DNA from: JASHPR01 sp963749145
GTDB taxonomy: Bacteria; Actinomycetota; Actinomycetes; Streptosporangiales; Streptosporangiaceae
Direction of reading: 5' to 3'
Length of the DNA stretch: 64,000 nt
Assembly: GCA_963749145.1 (NCBI GenBank)
Contig: CAVVLN010000005.1
Coordinates: 310,001-374,000, forward strand
In this document: one piece after another, positions 43,709 to 52,955 of the stretch
Position numbering within the stretch: the first letter of the stretch is position 1
Layout of the letters: each line of letters opens with the position of its first letter
Made by a program: the position numbers and the translations under genes
The notes under the pieces: model-generated
What the model saw: the letters and a program-made list of their open reading frames with translations, nothing else
What the model was told of the DNA's origin: nothing
The model's database searches: none

Positions 43709-44236
43709 TTAGCCGGGCCGGATGCGGTAGCGGACCTCGGGGATGGTGATCCCGTTCGCGGCCAAGTGACGGGTGCGGCCGTCGGGGGCCCAGCCCATCG
43801 CCGCGTAGAACGCCCGGGCTCGCTGGTTGCCCGCCAGCACCCAGAGCGTGGCCGCGCCGCACCCGCGGTCGGCCAGAGCCCGGATCGCCTGCCCGTGCAG
43901 GGCCCGGCCGATCCCGCGCCGCCACTGCGCCGGCGCCACATGCAGCGCGATCAGCTCCCCGTCGGCGGCTCCGGCGTCGTCGTCGCGGGCGGCGCCGATC
44001 TCCGCGAACCCGGTCAGCCCCGCGGCGTTCGCGTTATGGCCCATCGTCACGAAGGTCGAGCGAGACGGGTCACGCAGGCTCGCGCGCCAGCGCAGCTCGC
44101 GGGCGGGCAGCGTGAGGCCGGCCAGGAAGGCGGGCGGCAGCAGGTCACGGTACGCGGCCCGGTACGAGGCGAGGTGCAGCCGGGCGATGGCGGGCCCGTC
44201 GGACGGCCGGGCCTTCCTAATAAGCTGCTCGGGCAC
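43709..44236 (-). CDS. GNAT family N-acetyltransferase
   Basis: About 175 residues. Motif A is LIALHVAPAQWRRGIGRALHGQAI (acetyl-CoA loop) and motif B includes LWVLAGNQRARAFYAAMGWAPDGR. It should acetylate an amine of a small molecule or protein. The start could be GTG 44236 or TTG 44272. It is divergent from the sigma factor gene with a short gap. Confidence 0.85.
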   Translation of the reverse strand: MPEQLIRKARPSDGPAIARLHLASYRAAYRDLLPPAFLAGLTLPARELRWRASLRDPSRSTFVTMGHNANAAGLTGFAEIGAARDDDAGAADGELIALHVAPAQWRRGIGRALHGQAIRALADRGCGAATLWVLAGNQRARAFYAAMGWAPDGRTRHLAANGITIPEVRYRIRPG

Positions 44237-44316
44237 GGAATCGATCGTCCTTCCCCGCCATTCCCCGTGCAACGGTCACGCGGTCGCGCGTGCTCTGCTG
44301 CAGTGAGGAGGTGGCC

Positions 44317-44820
44317 ATGGATCCTCGGGCCGAGGCCGAGTTCGCCGAGTTCATGCACGGCCGCTGGGCCGCGCTGGTGCGGCTCGGGTACGGGCTGACC
44401 GGTGATCAGGGGCTGGCCGAGGATCTGGCCCAGACCGCGCTCGCGAACGCGTACGCCTCGTGGCCACGGGTGCGCCGGGCGGGCAATCCGGACGCGTACG
44501 TGCGGCGGATCATGCTCAACGCCAACCGCAGCCGGTTCCGCAAGCGCCGGTTGCGCGAGCAGCTCACCGACGCCCCGCCGGAGTCCGGGCCGGCCGCGGA
44601 GCCGGGGCCGCCCGACGACCGGTCGATGCTGATGACCGCCCTGATGCGGCTGGCGGCCGGGCAGCGCTCGGTGGTGGTGCTCCGGTACTGGATGGACATG
44701 ACCGAGACCGAGGTGGCGGCCGCGCTCGGCTGCTCCGTCGGCAATGTCAAGAGCCAGGCCTCGCGGGCCCTGGCCAAGCTGCGGATCAGCGAGGACCTGG
44801 CGGAGGGGATGCGGCCATGA
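44317..44820 (+). CDS. SigE-family ECF RNA polymerase sigma factor
   Basis: 167 residues. Sigma region 2 is about 15-80 (EFAEFMHGRWAALVRLGYGLTGDQGLAEDLAQTALANAYASW) and region 4 about 110-160 (LRYWMDMTETEVAAALGCSVGNVKSQASRALAKLR). It directs transcription of a stress regulon. The ATG at 44317 has GAGGAGGTG at ideal spacing. Its stop overlaps the start of the next gene by 4 bp (ATGA), so the pair is translated together. Confidence 0.93.
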   Translation: MDPRAEAEFAEFMHGRWAALVRLGYGLTGDQGLAEDLAQTALANAYASWPRVRRAGNPDAYVRRIMLNANRSRFRKRRLREQLTDAPPESGPAAEPGPPDDRSMLMTALMRLAAGQRSVVVLRYWMDMTETEVAAALGCSVGNVKSQASRALAKLRISEDLAEGMRP

Positions 44821-45935
44821 TGAGCGTCGATGACCAGCGGGAGCTGCGGCGGCGGCTCGGCCGCGTCCTCGAGGGCGTCACGCCCTCGCCGGCGCCGGTC
44901 TCCGCGACGATCAGGAAGGGCAGGCTGTTGCGTCTGCGGCGGCACGTCGCGGTCGCGGCCGGGCTGGCGGTGGCCGTCGGGATGGCGGTGGCGGTCCCCA
45001 GCCTGCTGCGCCTGACCGCGCACCAGGGGCCGGAGTCTCCCGGGAAACCTGCGGTGACGGTGAACCCGGCCGGGCCGGCGGCCCGCGGGGGCGTGATCGG
45101 CTCGGGGACGATCGACGGCAAGCGCTGGCAGCTGGTCGCCCAGCGGCCGGGGACGGACGGCGCGACGGGGAACGGCCAGTGCTTCCTGGCCCGCGGCGCC
45201 GTGCCGTCGGACCTGGCCTGCTTCGGGGCGACGGCGCCCAGCGGGGGCAGTGGCGATCCGGTGGGCTTCGCCTCGATCGGCAGCGGCCCGGCCCAGGCCC
45301 TGTACGGCCCGGTGGCGCCCGGCGTGACCCGGGTCACGGTTACGCTGGCCGGCGGGACCATGCTCCGGCTGCGCCCCACCGAGGCCTACCGGCAGCGCTA
45401 CGTGGCGTTCGCGATCCCGCTGCCGCTGGCGATCATCCGCGTGGTCGCGTACTCGGCCCGGGGCGAGATCAGCGAGGCGGTCCCGTTCAACACGGCCGGC
45501 GGTGACACGGTCGGGGTCTGGCTGGGCCCGGGCCAGCCGGGCCCGCCGCGGGTGACCCGCGTGATCGGTTCCGGGACCGTGGACGGGAGCGCCTGGTCGC
45601 AGAGCGTCCACGCGGGCCCGTGGGGGTACTGCTTCACCGGGCCGACCGGGGGCTGCTTCGACACCGTGTCCCGGTCGCTCGGCAACCGGGTCGGCTCCGT
45701 CACCGGCGGCGGGCATGGCTCAGCGAACTGGGCCGTCGGAACGGCCAGCGCCGCGGTCAGCTACGTGCGGGCGCTGGTGTCCGGCGGCCGTTCGGTCACG
45801 GCCCGGACCGTTGACGTGGGCGGGCCCCGGTTCTTCGCGTTCGCGATCCCCAAGGGATTCACGCTGGTCAGCGTGGGGTGGTACGCGTCCTCCGGGCACG
45901 AGGTCGCCAGCGAGTCGGCCAGCCAGATCTACTAG
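44817..45935 (+). CDS. Single-TM protein with duplicated extracytoplasmic domain, putative anti-sigma factor
   Basis: 372 residues, start ATG 44817 or 44820. The cytoplasmic part is residues 1-42, TM 43-64, and the extracytoplasmic part contains two related halves, about 92-220 and 248-366. Both begin GxVIGSGTxDGxxW and end with FAFAIP or VAFAIP and a YSARGE/YASSGHE motif. Cys122/Cys135 and Cys272/Cys280 may form disulfides. The genetic coupling to the sigma factor suggests it holds that factor at the membrane. No zinc anti-sigma motif (HxxxCxxC) is seen. Confidence 0.75.
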   Translation: MMSVDDQRELRRRLGRVLEGVTPSPAPVSATIRKGRLLRLRRHVAVAAGLAVAVGMAVAVPSLLRLTAHQGPESPGKPAVTVNPAGPAARGGVIGSGTIDGKRWQLVAQRPGTDGATGNGQCFLARGAVPSDLACFGATAPSGGSGDPVGFASIGSGPAQALYGPVAPGVTRVTVTLAGGTMLRLRPTEAYRQRYVAFAIPLPLAIIRVVAYSARGEISEAVPFNTAGGDTVGVWLGPGQPGPPRVTRVIGSGTVDGSAWSQSVHAGPWGYCFTGPTGGCFDTVSRSLGNRVGSVTGGGHGSANWAVGTASAAVSYVRALVSGGRSVTARTVDVGGPRFFAFAIPKGFTLVSVGWYASSGHEVASESASQIY

Positions 45936-46052
45936 GTTGTGCTGGTTCCTCGCCTTCCCCGCCCGCCGCCGCCAGCCGCCGCACCCCCACCCGCCCCGCG
46001 GCCGTCGCGGCGCGGTGCGGGCGGCCCCGGGCGGCTGTGCTTGGCTAATGCC

Positions 46053-46769
46053 ATGACGACCCCCTCACTTCGCGACCGCCTGCGCGGCGGCGAGGCCGTG
46101 TACGGCGGCTGGTCGACGATCCCCGACGTCCTCAGCGCCCGGTCGCTGGCCGCGGCCGGCCTCGACTATGTCGTCGTCGACCTGCAGCACGGCGGGGCCA
46201 CCGAGCGCGATCTGCCCGCGATGACCATGGCCATCCGGCAGGCGGGCGCCACCCCGATGGGCCGGGTCCGGCATGCCCATCCGGCCGACATCGGGCGGGC
46301 CCTCGATCTCGGCTGCGACGGCGTGATCGTCCCGAACGTCGAGTCCGCCGAGCAGGCCGCGGCGGTCGCCGGAGCCTGCCGTTACCCGCCGGTCGGCTAC
46401 CGGTCGGCGGGCGGCACCATCGCGGTCGCCGAGCCGCTCTGCTTCGTCATGGTGGAGTCGCCGGACGCGATCGCGGACCTGCCCGCGACCCTGACCCTGG
46501 ACGGGGTGGACGGGATCTACGTCGGCCCCAGGGACCTGTCGTACTCGCTGGGCTGCGCCCTGGACCCGCACGATCCGGTACTGCGGAAGGAGCTGGAACG
46601 GGTCTGGGCGGCCTGCGCCGCGGCGGGGAAACCGTGCGGGGTCCACGCCTCGGACGGGACGACCGCCCGGCTGTACCGGGAGAACGGCTGCCAGCTGATC
46701 ACGGTCGCGGTGGACGTGCTGGCCGTGGCCCGCACCGCGGCCAGCGAGCTGGCCGTGGCCCGCGGCTGA
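46053..46769 (+). CDS. HpcH/HpaI family aldolase
   Basis: 238 residues. The class II aldolase barrel shows DYVVVDLQHGGA, a conserved Arg in GRVRH, the metal region GVIVPNVESAEQA (Glu), VMVESPDA and YVGPRDLSYSLG (Asp). It splits or makes 2-keto-3-deoxy-type acids using a divalent metal and pyruvate. The pathway is unknown. The ATG at 46053 fits the family N-terminus; the ribosome binding site is not obvious. It ends before a very strong hairpin. Confidence 0.88.
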   Translation: MTTPSLRDRLRGGEAVYGGWSTIPDVLSARSLAAAGLDYVVVDLQHGGATERDLPAMTMAIRQAGATPMGRVRHAHPADIGRALDLGCDGVIVPNVESAEQAAAVAGACRYPPVGYRSAGGTIAVAEPLCFVMVESPDAIADLPATLTLDGVDGIYVGPRDLSYSLGCALDPHDPVLRKELERVWAACAAAGKPCGVHASDGTTARLYRENGCQLITVAVDVLAVARTAASELAVARG

Positions 46770-46841
46770 CCGGACGGCGCCGGCCTGGCCAAGCCGCCGG
46801 ATTCACGCGTCCCGCGGCCTCGTTCGGCTGGCCCGCGCGCT

Positions 46842-46880
46842 CGCGCGCCCCGCCAGGAATGTCTCCTGGCGGGGCGCGCG
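46842..46880. terminator. Strong bidirectional terminator
   Basis: A perfect 17-bp stem (left arm 46842-46858, right arm 46864-46880) with a 5-base loop ATGTC, between the aldolase gene and the oppositely oriented lysozyme-like gene. Confidence 0.85.
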
Positions 46881-46924
46881 TCGGGGTGGGGGCTACTGGT
46901 GGGGGCCCGGGTCCGGGGGGACCG

Positions 46925-47707
46925 TCAGAACATGCCCCGGGCGACGCTGGCCACGATGTGCGCCGCCTGGCTCTCCCACTTCGCGTAGGCGTAGGGGAAG
47001 CCGGAGTTCTGCACGCCCTGCGCGGCCTGCCACAGCGGCTGCGTGGCCCATTCCGGGTTGTTGGCCTGGTAGTGCTGCAGCCCGTTCAGGAAGGCGTCGG
47101 ACGCGTAGGCCGGGTCCAGGACCTGCGAAGGGGTGCCCCAGCCCATGTCCGGCTGCTGCTGGAACAGGCCCAGCGAGTCGTACGTGCCGTAGTTGATGTT
47201 CAGCAGCGTGGACTCCTGCATGGCCGTGGCCACGGCGATCACCGCCGAGCGCAGCCCCATGTGCTTGGCCAGGGCCTGCTGCACGATCGTGGCGGCGTTA
47301 GCCTCCCGCGCCGGGGTCATGGGCAGGAAGGCCTGAGACCCGCTGATCGGCGCGGGCAGCAGCCGGTCGCTGGCCGGCAGCGGCCCGCGGTTCTGGCCCG
47401 CCGCCGCGTGGGTGATCGCGCTCCAGCTGTTGAGGGGCTGGTGCGTCGCGGCGTGGCGGGCCCGGTGGTGGTGGTGCCGCTCGCGGTGGGCAGTCGCCGC
47501 GATGGCGATCTGTAGGGAATTGATGTGTTGGGTGGTGCTGTGGTGGGTACTGATGCGATGAGTGACGGATGCGGCCTGGCTGGCACCCGGGCCGTCCGTC
47601 GCGGCGCTGGCGGTGCCTACGCCAGCGAGCACCAGCGCGGAGCCCAGGTAGATCAGGGCCATCGCGCGCGGTCGCGGGGGGCTGGGGAAACGAGCAATGC
47701 TCCGCAA
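46925..47707 (-). CDS. Secreted lysozyme-like (transglycosylase-type) protein
   Basis: About 260 residues from a TTG at 47707 (GAAAGGA upstream) or ATG 47662. The N-terminus has basic residues and a signal/TM segment (ALIYLGSALVLAGVGTASA), then a His-rich linker (HRERHHHHRARHAATH). The C-terminal domain AVATAMQESTLLNINYGTYD, SLGLFQQQPDMGWGTPSQVLD and AYASDAFLNGLQHY is common in actinomycete cell-wall hydrolases and spore-related proteins. The Glu in MQEST is the likely catalytic residue. It is probably exported. Confidence 0.8.
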   Translation of the reverse strand: MRSIARFPSPPRPRAMALIYLGSALVLAGVGTASAATDGPGASQAASVTHRISTHHSTTQHINSLQIAIAATAHRERHHHHRARHAATHQPLNSWSAITHAAAGQNRGPLPASDRLLPAPISGSQAFLPMTPAREANAATIVQQALAKHMGLRSAVIAVATAMQESTLLNINYGTYDSLGLFQQQPDMGWGTPSQVLDPAYASDAFLNGLQHYQANNPEWATQPLWQAAQGVQNSGFPYAYAKWESQAAHIVASVARGMF

Positions 47708-48048
47708 GGGTGGTTCCTTTCCTCGGTTCCCCGTCGCCCGGCCGGGCGCTGAGCCCGGGCCGGAGGGTCTGACGCTGCCTGCCTCGGCACGTACGCGCAG
47801 GACTGCCTCGCGTACGTCCATGGGATTCGGCGGGCCGGCGCTACGTCGCGGGGGATGCGACGGCCGGGCGGCCGGGCAGGCACAGGAGCGCGCGTCTTTG
47901 GCAGGGGCGCATGCTCCCGGACGGGGATCGCACGTATAACGCCTGGTCAAAGCCGGGAGCATCCCATTTGATGTCGTGTATGAGTCTTGTCACTCTGGGT
48001 GAAGACGGGAATAAGCGACGCTCTGACCTGCGAAATCAGGCGGTGTTC
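47708..48048. other. Structured leader upstream of the lysozyme-like gene
   Basis: About 300 bases with several hairpins. The clearest is a perfect 9-bp stem ACGTACGCG/CGCGTACGT at 47789-47797 and 47809-47817, about 80 bases upstream of the TTG start. Cell-wall hydrolase genes of actinomycetes often have a c-di-AMP (ydaO) riboswitch here, but I could not match its motif order. Treat it as a structured 5' region of unknown ligand. Confidence 0.4.
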
Positions 48049-48151
48049 CGCGTTCGGCCTAGCCCGGTGGCGGGCCAGTCCCGCGTTCCGGCCCAGCCCG
48101 GTGGCGGGGCCAGTCCGCGTTCCGGCCCAGCCCGGTGGCGGGCCAGTCCGC
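48049..48151. repeat. 34-bp tandem repeats (three copies)
   Basis: agcccggtggcggg begins at 48061, 48095 and 48129, each embedded in a 34-bp unit. It lies between the divergent lysozyme-like gene and the small helical protein gene. It shares the word GCCCGGTGGC with the 60-bp repeat at 18168-18288. Confidence 0.9.
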
Positions 48152-48304
48152 CGGCCGCGCCGGCGCTATCGGCGCCCGCGCCCGGGCCGGGCCCGGTCGG
48201 CCCGGGTGGGCCCGCTGCGGCGTCGGACCGGGGCCTAAGCTGCTGGGTTAAGCGGGCGGGAGTCGCCCGCCCGGGCCGAGAGCCGCGGACCTCCGGAGGC
48301 AGCC

Positions 48305-48637
48305 ATGGGACTGATGGACAAGGTCAAGGCGCAGGCTACGGTGCTCGCGCAGAAGACCCAGGAGACGGCGCGCGACGGCAAGGTCAAGTTCGACCACGTC
48401 CAGGCCAAGCGGCGCGCCGACGCCATGCTCCGCAACCTGGGCGCCGCGGTCTACGCCGAGCGCACCGGGCGGGCCACGCCCGACACCGACGCCCAGATCG
48501 AGAAGCTGATCGCCGACATCTCGGCGCACGAGGCTGAGAACGGCATCAACCTCGCCGCCGAATCCGCGGACCAGATGGCATCCACCGGCCAGCCGGGCGG
48601 GGACGTCCCGCCGGAGGAGACCACCACGCAGGTCTAG
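48305..48637 (+). CDS. Small helical (coiled-coil) protein
   Basis: 110 residues. GLMDKVKAQATVLAQKTQET and HVQAKRRADAMLRNLGAAVY form amphipathic helices; the tail (about 85-110) is acidic and disordered. I recognise it as a conserved actinomycete small protein but know no function. The ATG has GGAGG at 5-6 bases. Its stop overlaps the stop of the LCP gene on the other strand (CTAG). Confidence 0.7.
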   Translation: MGLMDKVKAQATVLAQKTQETARDGKVKFDHVQAKRRADAMLRNLGAAVYAERTGRATPDTDAQIEKLIADISAHEAENGINLAAESADQMASTGQPGGDVPPEETTTQV

Positions 48638-50316
48638 CGGCAGGCGTCCTGCGCCGCCGTCCGCTGCTGGCCCGGCTGGGCGTTCTGGCCCGGCTGGGAC
48701 TGGCCCTGGCTGCCCGGCGCGGCCGGCGCGGTGACCGCGTGGTCATTCTGGCCGAGCAGGATCCTCACCCGGGCCAGACCGCTCACCTGCTGCAGCGCCG
48801 CCCCGGGCAGCGTCTGGAGGACCAGCTGCGCCGATGCCTTCTGCCCGGCCGGGTACTGGATGACCGTCTGGGCGATGTTCTGGCTGGTCCAGTCGACGCC
48901 CGAGCGGTTCACCCGGAACCCGAGCGCGGCCAGCTGGCGCCCGGTGCCGGCGGACAGCCCGGCGATCAGCGTCCCGTTGTAGACGTCCAGCGAGACCTGG
49001 CTTCGGCGCGGCCCGTGCCGCCCGGGGCGGTGGCCGCGGGCCGGGGCGGCCGGCGGCTGGTCGGTCTTTAGCTGGTTGAACAGCGCTGCCGCGCCGCTGG
49101 AGTTCCACAGCACCGCCGACTCGCCCGTCGGTGTCATGTAGCTGGTGTTGGCCAGGGGCACGGTCGTGAACGTGACGTCACTCGGCGAGATCCCGCGCAG
49201 TTCATCGGCCAGGCTCACCACGTTGAACCCCTCGTCGACCCGGATCGCGGCGGACGCCGCGGACAGGAAGCTCTCCAGCCGGACCGGGTTGGCCAGCACC
49301 CCGGAGCTGATGCCCTCGCTGAGCGCGGTGGAGATCAGCTGCTGCTGATCCTGGATCCGGGCCAGGTCGGAGGTCGGGAACGAGTGCCGGTCCCGGGCGA
49401 ACTCCAGCGCGGTGATGCCGCTCACGTGGTGCATGCCCGCAGACATGTGCAGCCCGCTGTAGGAGTCGTTGACCGCGTAGGGCAGGCAGATGTTCACGCC
49501 GCCCAGCGCGTCGATCACCTTGACGAAGCCCAGGAAGTTCACCTCGACGTAGTCGTTGACGGTGAGCCCCGTGGCCTGCTCGACGGTCTGCACCATCAGC
49601 TGCGGCCCGCCCAGGCCCAGCGCGGCATTGATCTTGTTCATGCCATGGCCGGGTATGTTCACCCACGAGTCGCGGGGCAGGCTGACCACCCGGACGAAGC
49701 GGTGGTCGGCCGGCACGTGCACCAGCATGAGCGTGTCGGTGTTGACCTCGCCGGTACTGCGGCCCACGTGCAGCAGGGCCTGCTGGCGCGGGGTCAGGCC
49801 CGTCCTCTCGTCCAGGCCGGCCACCAGGATGTTGAGCGGGCCGCTGGACGGCGTGCCCGTGGTGCCGGCGTTCAGCCGCCCGAGATGGTCGTTGATGTAG
49901 CTGGTCAGCGCCCACGCGCTGCCGGAGGCCAGCATGACGAGCGCCGACAGGAGCCCGGCGGCCACCAGCAGGGCCCGCCGCTGTCGGGCCCGGCGGCCCG
50001 CGGAGATGCGCGCCATCAGTTGCTGCTGCGCCGGGGCCGGAGCGGGCCTGCGCCGGGTTCCGCTGTGCCTGCTCCGCCCGCCTGCGGGCGGCTGTGGCCC
50101 GCCGGGTGTCCGGGAAGCGGACCCGGGGGCTCGCGCGGCCGGGGCTCGCGCGGCGGGGGCTCGTGTGGCGGGCGGCAGCGGATAATGACCAGGCGGCGGG
50201 CCGGGGGGGCCGGGCTGCGGCGAGTCCGGCGAGGAGACCGTCCGGCGCAGCGGCATGCCCCCATCGCCGCGGGGGCCTGGTTCGCCGCCCAGCGTGCCGT
50301 CGTCACTGCCGGTCAT
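48634..50316 (-). CDS. LytR-CpsA-Psr (LCP) family protein with LytR_C domain
   Basis: 560 residues. A disordered Pro-rich cytoplasmic N-terminus (1-110), one TM (about 114-137), an extracytoplasmic LCP domain (about 160-400) and a C-terminal LytR_C domain (about 440-530) are seen. LCP residues include LNILVAGLDER, NTDTLMLVHV, VSLPRDSWV (Arg215, Asp216) and FLGFVKVIDALGGVNI. These enzymes attach polymers such as teichoic acid or arabinogalactan to peptidoglycan. The ATG has GGGGGAG upstream. Confidence 0.92.
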   Translation of the reverse strand: MTGSDDGTLGGEPGPRGDGGMPLRRTVSSPDSPQPGPPGPPPGHYPLPPATRAPAARAPAARAPGSASRTPGGPQPPAGGRSRHSGTRRRPAPAPAQQQLMARISAGRRARQRRALLVAAGLLSALVMLASGSAWALTSYINDHLGRLNAGTTGTPSSGPLNILVAGLDERTGLTPRQQALLHVGRSTGEVNTDTLMLVHVPADHRFVRVVSLPRDSWVNIPGHGMNKINAALGLGGPQLMVQTVEQATGLTVNDYVEVNFLGFVKVIDALGGVNICLPYAVNDSYSGLHMSAGMHHVSGITALEFARDRHSFPTSDLARIQDQQQLISTALSEGISSGVLANPVRLESFLSAASAAIRVDEGFNVVSLADELRGISPSDVTFTTVPLANTSYMTPTGESAVLWNSSGAAALFNQLKTDQPPAAPARGHRPGRHGPRRSQVSLDVYNGTLIAGLSAGTGRQLAALGFRVNRSGVDWTSQNIAQTVIQYPAGQKASAQLVLQTLPGAALQQVSGLARVRILLGQNDHAVTAPAAPGSQGQSQPGQNAQPGQQRTAAQDACR

Positions 50317-50424
50317 CAGCTCCCCCGGGATGCCGTTGCTCGTAGGCTAGCGCGGCGGCTGGCCAAGAAGCGGTTCCATCGCCGGCGGGTCCGCACTTTG
50401 CCGCGCCGGTGACCGGGGTTTTGC

Positions 50425-50483
50425 CGGCCGGCTACGCGCCGGGCGGCGTCCGGGGTTTGTCGGCCGGCTACGCGCCGGGCGGC
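50425..50483. repeat. 36-bp tandem repeat (two copies)
   Basis: cggccggctacgcgccgggc occurs at 50425 and 50461, a 36-bp period. The second copy includes the stop codon and last codons of the acyl-CoA dehydrogenase gene on the minus strand. Confidence 0.85.
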
Positions 50484-52798
50484 TCCGGGTCGCGGGGCAG
50501 GCCGAGGATCCGCTCGCCGATGATATTCAGCTGGATGTCGGTGGTGCCGCCGCCGATCGTGAGGGCCTGGGTCATCAGGACCTGGCGGGCCCAGTGCCCG
50601 CCGTCCGGCGCGCCGGACGCGGCGACCGGGGCGCCCGCGGTGCCGCTGAGGGCCCCGGCCGGGCCCGACATCGCCAGGCAGGCCTCGGCCACCTGCTGGG
50701 CGTGGCGCATGGCGAGCAGCTTGCGCACGCTTCCGGTGGCGCCCGGCTCGGTCCCCGACAGCTGCTTGAGCGTCACCCGCAGCCCGAGCAGGTCGATCGC
50801 ATGCCCCTCGCAGACCAGCGTCCCCACCTGGCCGAGCGGCGCGTCGGCGGCCGCCTTCGCCACCGCGAGGAGCTCGGGCACGCCCGATCCGAACGTCCAC
50901 GTCTGCGACAGCGACACCCGCTCGTTGGCCAGCGTCGTCCTGGCCACCCGCCAGCCGCCGTTCACCTCCCCGACCACGCAGTCGTCGGGCACGAACACCT
51001 CGTCCAGGAAGACCTGATTGAACAGGGAGTCGCCGGTGATCTCGCGCAGCGGGCGCACCTCGACGCCCGGCGAGGACATGTCCACCAGGAGATAGCTGAT
51101 CCCGTCGTGCTTGGGCGCGGCCGGGTCGGTGCGCGCGATGCAGATCGCCCAGGCGGCCTGCCGGGCCAGGGAGGTCCAGATCTTCTGGCCGGTCACCGTC
51201 CAGCCCCCGTCCGCGCGCACCGCCCGCGTGGTCAGCCCGGCCAGGTCCGAGCCCGCGCCCGGCTCGCTGAATAGCTGGCACCAGCTAATCTCGCCGCGCA
51301 GCGTCGGCGGCAGGAACCGCTGCTGCTGCTGCGGGGTCCCGTACCGGACCAGCGCCGGGACCACCCAGGCGCCGATGACCAGGGCGGGGGCCCGCACCCC
51401 GGCCGCGCGCATCTCCTGCGCGATGATCACCTGCTCCAGCGCGCCCGCGTCCCGTCCCCACGGCCGGGGCAGGTGGGGCACGACCCAGCCGTCGTCGGCC
51501 AGCCGCCGGGTGCGCTCCTGGCCGGCCAGCCCGGCGATCACCGACAGCTCCTCGCGGATCCGGGCCCGCAGCTGGCCATTGCCGCCCGCCAGCTCCACCT
51601 GGACCGGCCGGCTGACCCCGGACAGGGCCAGCCCGGCCACGTGCTCGGCCCATTCGCCGGACGAGCCGAGCAGGGCGCGCAGCGACAGCGCCCGCCGGTA
51701 GTACAGGTGCGCCTCGTGCTCCCAGGTGTAGCCGATCCCGCCGAGCACCTGGATGCACTGCTGGGCGCACCGGGCCGCGGCATCGACCGCCACCACCGCG
51801 GCCACACCGGCCGCGAACTCGCGCTGCCGCCCCGTGCCGCCCGGTCCCTCGCCGCCTGGTCCCGCGCCGTCCGGCCCGGCGGTGCCGGGCTCGGTGGTGC
51901 CGGGCTCGGCGCGCGCCGCGTCCCAGACCGCGGCGGCCGCCTGCTCCGCCGCCGTCAGCATCCACGCGCAGCGGTGCTTCACGGCCTGGAACTGGCCGAT
52001 CGGCCGGCCGAACTGATAGCGGATCTTGGCGTACTCGCTGGCGGCGCGGGTGGCCCAGTCGGCGATGCCGGACGCCTCGGCGCCGAACAGGATCGCCGCC
52101 AGGCTGGTCACCGCGCGCCGGTCCAGCCCGGTCAGCAGCCGGTCGGCCGGCACGACGGCCCGCTCGGCGCGGACCCGGGCCACCGGCCGGGTGAGGTCCA
52201 GGCTCTCCAGCCCGGTGATGTCGAGGCTGCCCGCGTCGATCGCGGCCCAGACCTCGCCGTCCTCGGTCTGCACCGGGAGGATGACGAGGTCGGCCTGGCC
52301 GGCGCCGAGAACCGGGCTGGACTCGCCGTCGATGGCCAGGGCCGTCCCGGTGTCCCCCGCCTCGCCGGGCCCGGCGGGTCCCGCGCCGCCCGCGGCCTCC
52401 CGGACGCCGGTCAGGCCCGCGGCCAGGCCGACCGCGCCCGTCCTGGACCCGTCGGCCAGGCCGGTGACCAGCTTGCCGGTCATCCCGGCCGCGGCCAGGG
52501 CCGCGCTGGCCAGCACGGTGGGCAGGAAGTCGCCGGGCACCAGCGCGCGCCCGAGTTCCTCCACGGCCACCGACAGCTCGGGCAGGCCGTAACCCTGCCC
52601 GCCATCCTCCTCCGGCAGGTGCAGCCCGAGCAGGCCCTGCTCGGCCAGGCCCGGCGCGAGTGCCTCGCGATAGTGGGCCGACCCGCTGTCCGGCCCGTCG
52701 GCGGCGGCCCGGACGACGTCCGGAGGGCAGTGCCGCTGGGCCCACCCCCGGACGGTCTCGGCCAGCTGCAGGTGCTCTTCGGTCAGGCCGAGCGTCAT
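50468..52798 (-). CDS. Tandem (two-domain) acyl-CoA dehydrogenase, FadE34-like
   Basis: 776 residues holding two acyl-CoA dehydrogenase domains. Domain 1 (about 1-385) ends with QCIQVLGGIGYTWEHEAHLYYRRAL; domain 2 (about 400-776) contains FSEPGAGSDLAGL, IWTSLA and ends GGGTTDIQLNIIGERILGLPR. This layout is like FadE34-type fused enzymes that replace the alpha2beta2 ChsE pairs acting on steroid side chains. An Ala/Gly/Pro-rich insert sits within domain 1 (about 300-325). The ATG is at 52798. Steroid substrate is inferred from family only. Confidence 0.85.
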   Translation of the reverse strand: MTLGLTEEHLQLAETVRGWAQRHCPPDVVRAAADGPDSGSAHYREALAPGLAEQGLLGLHLPEEDGGQGYGLPELSVAVEELGRALVPGDFLPTVLASAALAAAGMTGKLVTGLADGSRTGAVGLAAGLTGVREAAGGAGPAGPGEAGDTGTALAIDGESSPVLGAGQADLVILPVQTEDGEVWAAIDAGSLDITGLESLDLTRPVARVRAERAVVPADRLLTGLDRRAVTSLAAILFGAEASGIADWATRAASEYAKIRYQFGRPIGQFQAVKHRCAWMLTAAEQAAAAVWDAARAEPGTTEPGTAGPDGAGPGGEGPGGTGRQREFAAGVAAVVAVDAAARCAQQCIQVLGGIGYTWEHEAHLYYRRALSLRALLGSSGEWAEHVAGLALSGVSRPVQVELAGGNGQLRARIREELSVIAGLAGQERTRRLADDGWVVPHLPRPWGRDAGALEQVIIAQEMRAAGVRAPALVIGAWVVPALVRYGTPQQQQRFLPPTLRGEISWCQLFSEPGAGSDLAGLTTRAVRADGGWTVTGQKIWTSLARQAAWAICIARTDPAAPKHDGISYLLVDMSSPGVEVRPLREITGDSLFNQVFLDEVFVPDDCVVGEVNGGWRVARTTLANERVSLSQTWTFGSGVPELLAVAKAAADAPLGQVGTLVCEGHAIDLLGLRVTLKQLSGTEPGATGSVRKLLAMRHAQQVAEACLAMSGPAGALSGTAGAPVAASGAPDGGHWARQVLMTQALTIGGGTTDIQLNIIGERILGLPRDPEPPGA

Positions 52799-52955
52799 GC
52801 TTCTCCCCGGGGTGAACGGCCACTGGCGGCTTGCCGAAATTCTAGAACGAGATTCGGTTTCACGGAACAGGCACCGGACCGACCTCCGCGACGCCCTGGC
52901 CCGCCAACCCGCGGCGGCTTGGCCGAAGCCGGTGCGTGCTGGCGAGAATGGGCAG

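Noticed and set aside
47708..48048. ydaO (c-di-AMP) riboswitch before the lysozyme-like gene
   Set aside because: GAATCC and GGGGAACC words are present but in the wrong order for the consensus, and the core CAGCTAACC is missing.
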